From Symbiodinium natans (taxonomy: Eukaryota > Sar > Dinophyceae > Suessiales > Symbiodiniaceae): a DNA stretch of 64,000 bases. The stretch spans positions 62,501 through 126,500 of the forward strand of contig CAJNDS010002181.1 of assembly GCA_905221605.1 (NCBI GenBank), given 5' to 3'. Position numbers and translations under genes: made by a program. Shown here one piece after another: positions 1 to 12,000 of the stretch (position 1 is the first letter of the stretch; the number at the start of each line of letters is the position of its first letter). The notes beneath the pieces are model-generated. The model made no database searches, was not told where the DNA came from, and saw only the letters and a list, made by a program, of their open reading frames with translations.

Positions 1-126
1 TTCACACGGGGGGGGGGGGGGGGGGGCGGTGGGTGGGGCGGGACGCCAAAACCCTCAAATCAAGAAATTGAGGTTAAGGATTCGAGAGGCCGGATTGCCG
101 ATTTGAGGGGGCCCCCAATAAAGAAC

Positions 127-203
127 TTGAGCGATCAGCCTAATGGATAAGGCGTCGCCTTAGTAATTGACACGTTGCCAGTTCGAATCCCGGTAAGAAA
201 TTC
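127..203 (+). pseudogene. tRNA-like sequence with A-box and B-box, probably a pseudogene or tRNA-derived relic
   Basis: A D-arm-like stretch (AGCCTAATGGATAAGGC, about 136-152) is followed about 30 nt later by AGTTCGAATCC (180-190), which differs from the pol III B-box in one base. The spacing suits a tRNA. However, the anticodon stem does not pair, the T-stem has mismatches, and no 7-bp acceptor stem closes the structure. It could be a decayed tRNA (the D-arm resembles tRNA-Arg) or the head of a tRNA-derived SINE. Confidence 0.3.
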
Positions 204-2454
204 GTTAAGAAACCGAGGGTACCCTCAAAAGTGCGGAGGCTATAATTCCGGACATTGAGTGGGCTTCATAATGAAGAAACCGAGGGTACCTTCGCCAAAA
301 CTTAGAGGTTTCTTATCCAGTGCTGTCACTGTACCCATTTTGTACCCGGTGTACCCCAAGTAGAATAGAACCCCCTTAACGGGACCGGGTACCCCGATCG
401 GAGACATACAGGTGGTCCAGGACCCAGGATAGGGGTGTGGGGTAACCCTAAACCCTAAACCCGAAACCCTCAACCCTGGTTTAGGGTGTTTGTGGGTGAT
501 ATAGGGCTTTGGATGTGATATAGGGTTTTGGATGACGGGCGTGGGGGGTTCGCGTTTCGGACCTAGGGCTCAATCCTGTAGGTTGCGGCGTCGGGTTTCG
601 GGTTTAGGGTTTAGGGTTCAGGGTTACCAGGGTTGAGGGTTTAGGGTGCAGGGTTTAGGGTGTGCTTACACATGCTACTCAGATCTTCGGACTTTAGAGG
701 AGGATGTTTCCGGGCTTCCCCTAAATCCCAGCCCTAAACCCTAAACCCTAAACCCTAAACCCGAAGCCCTAAGCCCTAAGCCCTAAGCCCCTAAACCTCA
801 CTCAGACGCTCTGTCCCGAACGCTGCATCCTTACACCCTTGGACCCCTAAACTCTTAACCCTTAGCCCGAAACCCTAACCCTTACTCACTGGGAACCCAG
901 TGAACCCCGAAACCCTAAACTCTGTACCCTTGAACCCCTAAAACCCTACACCCTTGAACCCTTGAACACTAAACCCTAGACCCTAAACCCTTTCCCCTAG
1001 ACCCTAAACCCCAAACCCTACACCCTAAGCCCCAAAATCTAAACCCTAAACCCTAAACCCCAGACCTTAAACCCCAAATCCCAAACCTGAAACCCTAAAC
1101 CTTAACCCTTTCATGCGGAGTGTTTTCGGCCCGAAGGAAGCAGCGGGTAATCCTTGAGGCTGGCCCTCTGCTTCACATCCTCAGACAGGTTTAGGGTTTG
1201 GGGTTTAGGGTTTGGGTTTAGGGTTTAGGGTTTGGGGTTTAGGGCTTGGGGTTTGGGGTTTAGGGTTTAGGGTTTGGGGTTTGGGACTTGGGGTTTAGGG
1301 TTTGGGGTTTGCGGTTTGGGGTTTAGGGCTTAGGGTCTGGTGTCTGGGTTTGGGGTGTGGGGCTTAGGGTTTGGGGTTAAGGGTGTTTTTTGGGTGTGGG
1401 GTTTGGGGTTAGGGTTTGTGGTTTAGGGTTGAGGGCTTAGGTTTCCGGATTTGGGGTTTAGGGTTCAGGGTTTGGGGCTTAGGGTTTTGGGTTGAGGGCT
1501 TGGGGTTGAGGGTTGAGGGCTTGGCGTTTAGGGTCTAGGGTATAGGGTCTGGGGTTCCAGGGTGTCGATGCTTGCCCCAGAGCGCGTTTAGGGCGTAGAG
1601 GATCTAGGGTGTAAGGGTTTATGGACCTTTAGGGTTTTGGTTTAGGGCTTAGGGCTTAGGGCTTAGGGTTTAGGGTTTAGGGTTTAGGGTTTAAGGTTTA
1701 GGGTTTGGGGTCTGGGATTTAGGGTTTGGGGTTTATGGTTTAGGGTTTAAAACCAATCGAGGATCATCGGCGGTAGCATTCGAGGACGTTTTGGCAACTT
1801 CGATCTCGGGGATTGCGACTTCTTTCTTGAGGCCGTCCTCAGGGAAAGACAGCTTCACGAACCTGAACCTTAGGGGATGAGGAATTAGGGATTAGGGTTT
1901 AGGGTTTAAAAGTGTGGTTGTAGGGTAACTATGCTGAAAACCTTATTTAAGGGGACTAAAAACCCTACTGATAAGTATACCCCACCTTCAGTGACAGAAG
2001 GTCTAGGGTTTAGGGTTTAGGGTTTAGGGTTTAGGGTTTAGGGTCAGGTTTGTTGGGGTGTCGTTTACTGGAGTGAGAGAGTTCCACTGGCGGTCTCTCC
2101 GAAAGCTTCGCGTCTAGGGGTTTGGGGTTTAGGGTTTAGGGTTTGGGGTTTGGGGTTTAGGGATTAGGGTTTGGGGTTTGGGGTTTAGGGCCTCCAGCCA
2201 AGTGACTAAGTATAAGCATGTAGCCAGAATAGTGCTGCTTAGGCTGGAACACTTTTGAAAGTTGCTGCAAACTAAAACCTCTTAAGATACACAATGTGAT
2301 AAATAGCCTAAACCCTAAACCCTAGACCCTAAACCCTAAACCCTACACCCTAAACCACTAAACCCTGAACCCTAACCCGAAACGGTCCGCAAAATTACTA
2401 CAAGCGGAACCCTCGATCAAAGTTCTGCGACCAGCTGCGACTGCCTATAGGTAG

Positions 2455-2517
2455 TTTAGGGTTTAGGGTTTAGGGTTTAGGGTTTAGGGTTTAGGGTTTA
2501 GGGTTTAGGGTTTAGGG
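2455..2517 (+). repeat. Perfect (TTTAGGG)9 interstitial telomeric array
   Basis: Nine uninterrupted copies of TTTAGGG flanked by unique sequence on both sides. Confidence 0.97.
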
Positions 2518-2884
2518 AGTCAAGCGCAAGACACCCAAAAGGAAGAAGGCACGCGAAGCGCTAAAGTCGAAAACCCGAAACTATACCGAACTTGGAACCC
2601 AGGCAAAAAATTGTTTGCTAGGAGTTGTGGTATCCCAAAATGAAAAGTAGTCCCCAAGTACCCCGAAGGAAACCCGAAGTTTTGGAACTAGGAGTAGACT
2701 GCCCGAAGCCTTGCTTCGGGCTTAGAGTTTAGGGTTTGGGGTTTAGGGCCTCAGGGGTTTAGGGTTTAGGGTTTGGGGTTTAGGGCCTCAGGGATTAGGG
2801 TTCAGCCTACGCCCTTTCCAAAGCCTTCACGGCGTGAGCTTCGGCGAGGGCCTGGTAGGTGTCCACGCACCCCACAAGCTCTGC

Positions 2885-2989
2885 TCGGAGGTTCATGGGT
2901 ACTTATAAGTAGGATTGTACGTGAGGCACGTATGGTTATAACCTTATTTAGAGGGTACTCGCAACCCCGATTGTAAGTACGCTTCAAGT
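2885..2989. mobile_element. Foldback element, family FB2
   Basis: It begins GGAGGTTCATGGGTACTT and ends with the rough inverse (GTACGCTTCAAGT). Similar sequences recur at 13,713, 16,929, 52,319, 58,004 and 60,763. It is about 105 bp with no coding capacity, so I infer a MITE-like nonautonomous element. Confidence 0.5.
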
Positions 2990-3483
2990 GAAAACGTGAT
3001 GGGTAGTTTAGTTGAGGGTTTAGTGTTCAGGGATTTAAGGTTTAGGGTTTAGGGTGGCCCAAAGGGTTCCAAACAATACAAGTGTTCGAGACGTCACCAG
3101 GAACTCTCTTTTTAACTTTCGGAGCCCAGAGTGTGTCACGACAGGGAGTCCGGATTCTGGGCTTTAGGGCGACAAAACTGCCGGGTTTATGAAGGCTTTA
3201 TGTGCTTGAGGGATTAGGGCTTTAGGGTTTGGGGGGGCTCAGGGCTGTTGGCCTAAAATTTAGGGTTTAGGGTTTAGGGTCAGGGTTTAGGGATAAGGGC
3301 TGAGAGTATGGGGTTTTGGTGCTTCGGGCTTTTGGACTTGGGGTTCATTAAGGTTTGAGGGGAATGGGGCTTAGAGTGACTTTGGGGTATGAGGATATTA
3401 GGCGAGCAGGGTCGCAGGGATTAGGGGCTTCCGGTTTTGAGGCTTAAACCCTAAACCCGAAACTAAACCCTAAAACCCGCAAT

Positions 3484-3577
3484 GATATATACGTATATAT
3501 ATATATATATATATACACATGTGCTTTAATATGTCTATGTCTATGTCTATGTCTATGTCTATGTATATGTATACATG

Positions 3578-3649
<72 letters not shown>

Positions 3650-3926
3650 CATACATACTTACTTACATCCATCCATGCATACATTACATTACATTACATT
3701 ACATTACATTACATCACATTACATTACATCACATTACATTACATTACAGTACATTACATTACAGTACATTATATTGCATTACAGTACATTAAGTACATTC
3801 CATTACATTACGTATATACATACATGTAATATATATATATGTGTGTGTGTGTATGTATGTGAATATGTAAATGTAAATGTAGATGTAAATGTAAATATAC
3901 ATATATATATATATATGAATATGTAG
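3484..3926. repeat. Compound microsatellite: (TA)n, (ATGTCT)n, (ATACAT)n, (ACATT)n
   Basis: Successive simple arrays run from TA through ATGTCT (about 3531-3566) and ATACAT (about 3570-3660) to a pentamer ACATT/ACATC array (about 3680-3800), then TA/TG again. ORFs on both strands here are repeat translations (poly Ile-Cys, Tyr-Ile) and not genes. Confidence 0.95.
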
Positions 3927-4545
3927 GTGAAGGTCCGGCGTGCGCAGCGCGGAGTGCAGCATCCGTCTGGGACAGAAATGTCGGGTGAGGTGTGTAGAGA
4001 GAATGTCTTAAGGCAGTTTTGTGGAGGCTCTGAGGTTCCCAAACCTTAAACCCTAAACCCTAAACCCTAAACCCTAAACCCTAAACCCTAAACCCTACAC
4101 CCCGGAAAGGACAACAAACCGCCGGCACCTCATTCACTGCCAAAAGCTGTCGCAGGGCAGCCGACTGGATTGAGAGCAGCTCCTGTTACCGGGGGGGAGT
4201 TACATAGGGTTTGGGGCTTAGGGCTTAGGGTTTTGGGTTTAAGCTTAGGGCAAGGTCTGGACCCTGTCAACAACCTCAAAGCCTCAAAACGAGCTTCTAA
4301 GCTATCCCAAATGGTAGGCTCCATACAGGGCCAAAACAACAAAAAAAAACGAAAAATCAAAGAACTGACCGAAGTCACTGTACTGTGTTGATAAGCTGAT
4401 AACTCGGCTGCCAAGTGCTGCGACCGGTAGGTCCAGGGTTTAGGGGCTTTGGTAAACCCTCAACCCGAAACCCTAAACCAGGGTTTTGGGCCAGAATTCA
4501 AGGAAGGATGCCCAAGACCTCCGACACACTCCCAGTGCCTACTTG

Positions 4546-4610
4546 CTCGATGTTCCCCCTTATACTAACAGACCTTCATAGGGCTTATCATAGAAGGATA
4601 ATTATAGGTA
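4546..4610. mobile_element. Half copy of foldback family FB1
   Basis: GATGTTCCCCCTTATACTAA matches the left terminal repeat of FB1 copies at 13,290, 15,670, 40,569 and 59,027, but no matching right arm is visible nearby. Confidence 0.45.
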
Positions 4611-4669
4611 CCGAAAAGCCACACACAAACAACAAGGCTTTTGGAACCCAACTCCATGACGCAATAACT

Positions 4670-4762
4670 TGGTAGCCCAGTACCCATACTATAATAAGGG
4701 CACCCTTTTTCGGCTTGGTTACTGCACTAGGGGACATTGAACCAAAAAAGGGGAAAGGGTAC
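4670..4762. mobile_element. Foldback family FB3 copy (right end decayed)
   Basis: It starts TGGTAGCCCAGT and contains AAGGGCACCCTTTTT and a CATTGAACCAAAAAAGGG core, as in the copies at 38,650 and 57,735. Confidence 0.5.
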
Positions 4763-5220
4763 ATGGGAGTTTACGATATTAGGGGTACCTTGTGGGGGTT
4801 CTTTTTGTAAGCGAATTCTACTATCCGGGGGTCGATTTTAGGGGTCCTCTACATGGAATCCCCAAATCTCTCCACTCCTCCACGCTCTTCCCGCGCAGCG
4901 CCATGGCGAGGCACGAATCTTTGTGAGTCCCCCCCCTGCTGCAGTTGCCACGGAGGCAGAACCCGAAACCCCTGAGGCCCCCCGAACCAGTAGACCCCCT
5001 CACCCTAAACCCGAAACCCTAAAACCCTAAACCCCAAACTCCAAACCCTAAACCCTAAAACACTAAACCCCAAAACCCTAAACCCAAACCCCTACGAAAC
5101 CCAGAGGAAACAAATTACCTTCCGAACACCTCAGTGGCAGGCAACTGCGAGGAGGGCCCCCAAGCGACAAGAGCGGGTAGGAGCCAAACGAAAAAAGCTC
5201 GCGCAAAAAAAGCTGGGGAC

Positions 5221-5252
<32 letters not shown>

Positions 5253-5292
5253 AACAACCTGAATCATGGCAGTCAAGGGAGCACGATATAGG

Positions 5293-5340
5293 AGGGTTTA
5301 GGGTTTAGGGTTTAGGGTTTAGGGTTTAGGGTTTAGGGTT
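5293..5340 (+). repeat. (TTTAGGG)n array
   Basis: About seven perfect copies between unique flanks. Confidence 0.95.
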
Positions 5341-5436
5341 GCCCATTCTGGGCTCGGCTCCAGGCCCCAAGATCCCAAATCACCCAAGGTACGCCCCGAA
5401 ACGTCTTAGAAGCCCATGAGCCCTGAACCTGGAAAT

Positions 5437-5559
5437 CTGGAAATGTTCCCCCTTATGTGAGCAGTCCTTAATGGCTGATAGGTCTGATAGGGGGGGGGGG
5501 GGGGGGGGGTGTACTATCATCCCCATTAAGGGCTTCAAGAATCAGGGGGAGCATCCCAA
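5437..5559. mobile_element. Foldback family FB1 copy
   Basis: The left arm AATGTTCCCCCTTATG and right arm GGGGGAGCATCCCAA are inverted repeats. The core holds a poly-G run (5491-5510). No clear target duplication is seen. Confidence 0.6.
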
Positions 5560-7107
5560 CCCGAACCCCTTAAGTCAGTGCCAAGCCGTGAAGCTCTAAA
5601 AAGTCGCTTCAGCACGCCTGGGCTTGCCATGGGGGGGGGGAGGGCAGGAGGGGGGGTTCCGAAATTAGGGTTTGTGGTGTGTAGGGCTTTAGAGGTGTTT
5701 AGGGATTGCTTAGGATCTTGTTGTTGGTTGTTAGCGCTTTTGGGGTTTAGGGTCCTTCTTCTAAGGGGAGTTGGCCATGTCGGGGGTTTATATTTTTATA
5801 TTAGGGGTTGCTTGTATCCAGCACAATCGAAATTACTGGCTTTCTACCCTAAACCCAAAACCCAAAACCCTAAACCCTGTTGAGTATCGAGGGCGGCGCA
5901 GAGCCTGCGAACAAGGAAAGTTGTGCATTTGATTCTACGGAGGCTTCCGAAATTGGGGGGGGGGGGAGGGGGTACCCCCCTTTAAGGGGATCCTAGTCTA
6001 CTTGGGGTATTCAACTATGTTGGGAAATCCCCATATTGAAATCATGTCGGAAGGCTTTGTGAGACAAAGCTTTAGGATTAGGCCCAATGAAGGACCTAGG
6101 CCACACCCCGAACTCTTAACCCCTACTTTACGCCCATTGAAGGTTCGTTGAATCATATTTTTGGCATAGGCGATGTCGGAGACACTGGCATCAAGGCTCT
6201 CTGAGTGGGGTTTAGGGTTTAGGGTTTAGGGCTTAGGGTTTAGAGCGAAGCAATCCTGATGCAATTAGTCATCAGGTCCGCATGAACGCTGTTTTCCTGA
6301 GGGAGCGCGATGAAAGCGATCGATGAAACAGCCTGAGGGCAGGACCAGCTGCTGGATATAAATGACGGCTGTAGGTTTCCATCCAACTTCTTACAAGACT
6401 GATATTGTTGCTGATTGTCGCTTGGGCTCTGTATAGAACCCTCAAACCGAACCTTAAGAACTATAAGCAAAAGGAAACAAGTGTTCAGGGTTCGAGGTTG
6501 GTAGCCCAGCTCCTGTTAACCTGCCTGTAAACCTATAATCGTGCTTTCAGAGAAAGTCTGCCAAGCCCTGTGTCGGGTTTAGGGCTTAGGCCTGGTTGCT
6601 CCAACAGTTGAAGAACATCAAGTGGCAACCCCCCAACCCCCCAAACCCACAACCCTACCCTGAAGGCTCTGACCCCGAAACTCGAGTCGCGAAACCTTAA
6701 ACCCCAAACCCCAAACCCCAGAACCCCAAACCCGACAGCCTAAACTCTAAACCCTAAACCCTAAACCCCAAACCCTAAACCCTAAACTCCAAACCCTGAA
6801 CCCTGTCGGAGCTCGGAGGCCCGGGGTCGGTATAAGGCTTTCGAGGTGCTTTTTTGACTTTCTAGGAACCCCTGTTTCAGTGAGGGCCGGTCGGGTTTAG
6901 GGTTTAGGGTTTAGGGTTTAGGGTTTAGGGTTTAGGGTTTAGGGTTTAGGGTTTAGGGTTTAGGGTTTAGGGTTTAGGCCTAGAACTGGAGGAGCAGGCT
7001 AGCACATATAACGCGTTTGAATAAATATAACACATACAGTCATACAGTACATATCACAGATACAATGCACGTAAAACACGGAGGACACATAGTAAATGAA
7101 CTATTTT
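5560..7107. other. Noncoding stretch with telomeric blocks
   Basis: TTTAGGG/CCCTAAA blocks lie at about 6210-6240, 6700-6800 and 6893-6978. ORFs of 60-100 aa at 5578-5883 (plus) and 6240-6470 (minus) have no recognisable domain and end in or near telomeric repeats. Confidence 0.6.
6893..6978 (+). repeat. (TTTAGGG)12 array
   Basis: An uninterrupted array of about 86 bp. Confidence 0.96.
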
Positions 7108-7330
7108 ACTTCGAACATCCCGGCCCTCTCTCTTGGTAGAGATACTCTGGGGTTGGGCACTCCAGGGACAGTCTGGGGCTGGGCACTCCGGGGACAGTCT
7201 GGGGTTGGGCACTCTCTGGGTTAGACGCTCCAGGGAGACTCTGGGGCTGGGCACTGTGGGGACACTCTGGGGTTGGGCACTTCATGGGCACCACTCCAGG
7301 ACCCCACACCGAGTGTGGGGAATGACAACA
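7108..7330. repeat. Minisatellite, about 26-bp unit, copy 1 of 2
   Basis: Tandem, imperfect units of the type ACTCTGGGGTTGGGCACTCC (about six to seven) are bounded on the left by TTTACTTCGAACATCCC and on the right by CCCCACACCGAGTGTGGGG. The same boundaries and unit occur at 14,881-15,197, so this is a dispersed composite repeat. ORFs on either strand (repeating Gly-Thr-Leu or Ser-Pro-Glu-Cys patterns) merely translate the repeat. Confidence 0.85.
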
Positions 7331-7395
7331 TATATAAGAAATAGAAGTCGCGTGAAGCATATAATACCTATGATACGTGAATTGCAAAACATGAA

Positions 7396-7396
<1 letters not shown>

Positions 7397-7432
<36 letters not shown>

Positions 7433-8215
7433 ACACACACACACACACAGAGACACACACACACACACACAGAACACAAAACACCAACACACACACACAC
7501 ACACACACAGAGGACACACACACACACACACAGAGACACAACACCACACACACAGAGACCACACAAACACACACACACACACGACAACCACAAACACACA
7601 CACACAGACAACACACAACACCCACACACACACTACACACAGACACAGACACACACACACACACACAGGACACACACACACACACACACACAGACACAGA
7701 CACACACACACACACACAAACACACACAGAAGAGACACACACGACACACACACCACACACACAGAACCCAGACACCCAGACACACACACACACAACCACA
7801 CACCCACAGGGACACACAAACACACCCACACCCACACACACCACACACACACCACACACACACACACACACCAACGCACGCACGCACCGACACGCACGCC
7901 GCACGCACGAACGCACGCAGCACGCACGCCACGCACGCACGCACGCACGCGCCCACGCACGCACGCACCGCAAGCAGACGCACGCACGCAACGCACGACA
8001 CGCACGCTCGCTCAGCTCGCTCGCTCGCTCGCTCGATCGCGCGCTCGCTCGCGCGAGCGGCGCTGGCGCGCTGCGAGTGCGTGCGCGCGTGCGGGCACGC
8101 ACACGCGCACACGCACACACGCCCACCGCGGCACGCGCACGCACACGCACACGAACAGCACACGCACAAGCAACCCACACCCACACACACAACACACCAC
8201 AAACAAACACATACA
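7397..8215. repeat. Long (AC)n tract grading into (ACGC)n and (GCTC)n
   Basis: About 480 bp of AC with sparse G interruptions (CACAGAGACACAC) changes at about 7870 to ACGC/GCACGC repeats and at about 8005-8060 to CTCG repeats. All the 100-370 aa ORFs here are poly Thr-His or Cys-Val translations of simple sequence. Confidence 0.95.
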
Positions 8216-8255
8216 CATTCCTCTGTTGGTGTTTAGGGTTTGGGAAGAGGTCGGG

Positions 8256-8365
8256 TTCACCTCCTCCCCCCCGACCCCCATGCCCACCGCCTCCCCCACC
8301 CCCTCCCCCCCAACCTCCCCCACCCCCCACTCCCACTCCTCCCCCCACTCCCCCCCCTCCTCCAC
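8256..8365. repeat. C-rich low-complexity tract
   Basis: Runs of C broken by A or T (CCCCCCACTCCC type). Its complementary strand is G-rich and could form G-quadruplexes. Confidence 0.85.
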
Positions 8366-8621
8366 AAGAACCCAAGCGAAAATAAGAACGGCCCAATACC
8401 AGTTGCCCAGCGCGCGTGACCAACGGTAAGCCTTCATAGGCACACTGGCCAGCGCCAAGAGCAATCTATAAAATCTAGCCCTAGAGGTATTTCCGGTCTC
8501 TCCTTGGTCGTGGGTGTTTAGGCCTTGGGGTTCCAATGTTTGTTTAGGAGTTCCAACTTTCCCCAACTCCCCCCCCCCCCCCCCCCCCCTCAAATCAACT
8601 TCGTGAGCTTGTCGAGCAGCC

Positions 8622-8719
8622 CACCCTAAACCTAAACCCTAAACCCTAAAATCCTAAAACCCTAAACCCTAACCCTAAACCCTAAACCCTAACCCTAAAC
8701 CCTAAACCCTAAACCCTAC
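8622..8719 (-). repeat. CCCTAAA array
   Basis: About 13 units with some shortened CCCTAA copies, ending in a poly-C run. Confidence 0.9.
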
Positions 8720-8844
8720 CCCCCCCCCCAGCCAGCCTATGCCACGACAAAGCGGCAGTGTCGGCAAAAGTTGGCGCCCACAGTGTCGGGCATGGCTTTG
8801 CCACACCTGGGCAGGAGAAGCCAACTGTCGACTCAATTATTTAC

Positions 8845-9044
8845 GGTTTAGGGTTTAGGGTTTAGGGTTTAGGGTTTAGGGTTAGGGTTTAGGGTTTAGG
8901 GTTTAGGGTTTAGGGTTCGGTTTAGGGTTTAGGGTTTAGGGTTTAGGGTTTAGGGTTTAGGGTTTAGGGTTTAGGGTTTAGGGTTTAGGGTTTAGGGTTT
9001 AGGGTTTAGGGTTTAGGGTTTAGGGTTTAGGGTTTAGGGTTTAG
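8845..9044 (+). repeat. Longest TTTAGGG array in the window, about 200 bp
   Basis: About 28 units with two small irregularities (one GTTAGGG and one TTCGG). It lies only about 125 bp from an array in the opposite orientation (8622-8719), so the two form a large inverted telomeric pair. Confidence 0.95.
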
Positions 9045-12000
9045 TAGAGATCAGGTCTTGTGAAGTCTTTTGGGGTGCTAGCAGCAGCAAACAGCTTTTT
9101 GAGCCGTGGGTGGTCATGATCTTCTGAAACGCTTCCCAACATGCAAATTCCTCAAAAACAGTTCTCAAGCACCTTTTCTAGGCTCGAAGCCTACATGACA
9201 ATGCCAAGCGCTGAACCCTAATTTCACCCTATGCGAAACGTGGACAGCTGGCGCCTTGGGCCAAGGATTTAGCATGGTCGGGTCGGATCCTGCACCCTAC
9301 AAACCCTGAAGCTACTTCATAAGGTCGGCTATGTGGTTCAGGGTAACCCTGTATCCTAAATTCGGAACCCTAAGCCCTGAGCCCCAAACCCTAAACCCTA
9401 AACCCAAAACCCTAAACCCTATATAAACTCTAAACCCTAAACAGCCTACTTAAGGCCGGCTATTGAGTGAAGGGCTCAGCGGTCTCTTGCTGGGTGCGAG
9501 GCCGGGGACAGTTCGATGGAGTCGGTTTGGCCTGGACGTGATTCTCGTACCCTCCCTCAAGCCCTAAACCCTAAACCCTAAACCCTAAACCCTAAACCCT
9601 AACCCTAAACCGACGGTCCCTTAACATGGGCCCCTTCGAAGGGGACCCCGAAATATTCACCATTTCTTCCCCCAGTACAACCCAAGGGGCCCATACTTCA
9701 GAACCCTTTAAAAGAGGGTTTAGGGTTTAGGGTTTAGGGTTTAGGGTTTAGGGTTTAGGGATCCTAAACCGTAAACCTGAAACCCACTGAACCCACTGGA
9801 TCCTAAACCTTAGAATCACCAAACTGTTGGCAACTTGGGAGCTCTGAACCAAACCCTAAACCCTAAACCCTAAACCCTAAACCCTAAACCCTAAACCCTA
9901 AACCCTAAACCCTAAACCCTAAACCCTAAACCCAAATTCTAAACCCTAAAGGGTGACCGATCTGGGCACTTCCGAAATTAGGGGTACCTTATTAGGGTCC
10001 TTTCTTATTATACATCAGGGGCCCCTTATTTCGATGCTACGGGAATCCTACTTTGGCGGGTCTACATCAGGGGTCCCTGATTTTCGTAAACTCCCGAGTT
10101 GCAGCCAGGGGACAACTTTTCTGGTTGCAAGTAGCACATGCAACATGGAACTTACTAGTGCGTCTCAAGAACATTTCGGGCGGCGCGCCTTTCAACATGA
10201 ATTCTTGGGAGCTGTTTTAAGAGGAACAGGGGACGCATGGTTCCAACCGTGAGGGGCAGGCGGCAGGGGCCCAAACCCTTAACCCCTTGTGACCTTGTGA
10301 CCTCAACCTCTTTGTTTTTTGGGGGGAGTCTTTATTCCGTGCTATTGATCTTGTAGCGCTGTAAGGCCTATTGGTCATGACGGGGTAAGTTGTAGTTGCT
10401 CATACCTGGGGGACGACATGAACCCTAAAAGGGGTTATGGTCCATCTACCTTAATACGAGGAACCCGCACCTTGGGGACTAAATGAACCCTAACAGGGTT
10501 TAGGGTTTGGGGTTTAGGGTTTAGGGTTTATAGCTCATATCCTAAATGCGAATTATAGTCGTCAGGGTATATGACCCCAATTTTAGGGCCCTGAACGACG
10601 CAGGGTGCACCTCTTCGCGGATGGGCCTTGGCTGGGGCTCTCCAAGTTCTGAGGAAGTAGCAGCTAATTAAATTTAGGCTACTAGGGCTTAAGCCTATAC
10701 CCTAAACTAACCCTGATGCCCCATAACTCAAATTGAGCTGGCACCTTAGCAGCCTCAAGCCATATACCCTAAACCCTAAACCCTGATTCCTAAACACCCC
10801 AAAACCCAAACACCCTAAAACCCCAAAACCTTAAAGCCCTAAACCACTACAACCCTAAAACCCCGAAAAGCCTAAAGCCCTAGAGCCCTGGAACTCTGAA
10901 GCCCAAAAGCCCTAAAACTACAACCCTAAACCCTTAGATCCCTAAACCACGCCCTTCCTCCGTCCCTGGAAGGGTTTCGCGTGTTAGAAGACCCGAAACC
11001 CCAAACTTTAAACCCTACGCCTTTGCCAAAGGGTTTAGGGTTTAGGGTTTAGGTCTTAAGGGTTTAGGGGCTTAGGGGTGTCATGGGTTCCTTGAGCCAT
11101 GTCGCTGTTCAGGCCAAGACGTCGCCCAAGCAGAGAACAGAGAAGCGACGCCCGCGCCAACCTACCGGCTGGTACTTGAAGGTTCATGGGTACCTATCAG
11201 CAAGGCTAAGATTCAGGTTTAGGGCTTTTAGCTATCCCTAAACCCTAAACCCTAAACCCCAAACCCCAAACCCTAAACCCTAAACCCTCATGTTGTCGGA
11301 TTTTGGGGTTGGACTTGACACCCCCGTCCCTGGAGGTCCACAGGTCATATGTCCAACTTGGAGGTTCATGGGTACTCAGTAGGGTTTAGGGCTTAGGGTT
11401 TAGGGTTTAGAGTTTAGAGTTTAGGTTAACTATGGCTATACCTGCATTTAGGGTACTTCTACGTGTGCTCACTGCGCGGCCTATACTAGACATGCACCGA
11501 AAACAACATACATGACTTCTCCAACAACGAAGGAACACACAGGCTAAACTTTTCCGAAAAGAAGCCGAAAAAGTTTAAAATTCAAGTATCCCAAAACCCT
11601 ATACCCTATACCCAAAACCACAAACACTATCGAAAAAACATCGAAACAGGTCAATCGTGGCTTAGTCTAGGTGAGTCCTTGTAAGGGGTCTCGGTTAACC
11701 TCAAGCCCAAAGAATGGAATGTTGTTGGCAAGTATGTAGGTTCCTGAAGTAAACGGTCTCGGTTTTGATTTTTTTTTGGTTGCAGCCCGTCAGTCACATT
11801 AACATTCAGAGTTCTAGGGTTGGGGGGAGCAGTTTGAAGCAAGCGCCAGTTTGGTGAAGGGGGGTAGATACCGGTACCTACCATAGCGGTCGGAATAAAT
11901 ACTGGGTCCTCTTATACACATGCCATAACAACCCCAAAAAACCCTACTCTAATTATTAAGGACCCTACATTATGCACATTGACATCAGAGGAGAACACTT

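Larger units (their letters stand above)
1..3483. repeat. Noncoding region full of degenerate telomere-type repeats
   Basis: Blocks of CCCTAAA (about 430-480, 720-1110, 2305-2380) and TTTAGGG (about 595-660, 1190-1750, 1985-2045, 2105-2190) alternate with unique sequence. Most blocks are mutated (GGGGTTT, GGGCTTA and similar variants). A poly-G run lies at 10-26. I see no convincing gene; short ORFs here run through repeats. Confidence 0.85.
3927..5436. other. Noncoding stretch with telomeric blocks and foldback fragments
   Basis: It holds CCCTAAA arrays at about 4042-4101 and 4985-5095, a C-then-A homopolymer pair at 5223-5256 and a TTTAGGG array at 5293-5340. No gene is recognised. The small ORFs in this interval are not supported by any motif. 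Confidence 0.7.

Noticed and set aside
3444-4042. Overlapping ORFs rich in Tyr, Ile, Thr, Cys
   Set aside because: Artefacts of TA, ATACAT and ACATT microsatellites.
7106-8593. Several ORFs of 100-367 aa on both strands
   Set aside because: They translate (AC)n, (ACGC)n and C-rich simple sequence into His/Thr or Cys/Val strings; being open on both strands is expected for such repeats.
8845-9044. True chromosome end
   Set aside because: Unique sequence continues on both sides and similar blocks occur throughout, so these are interstitial repeats.
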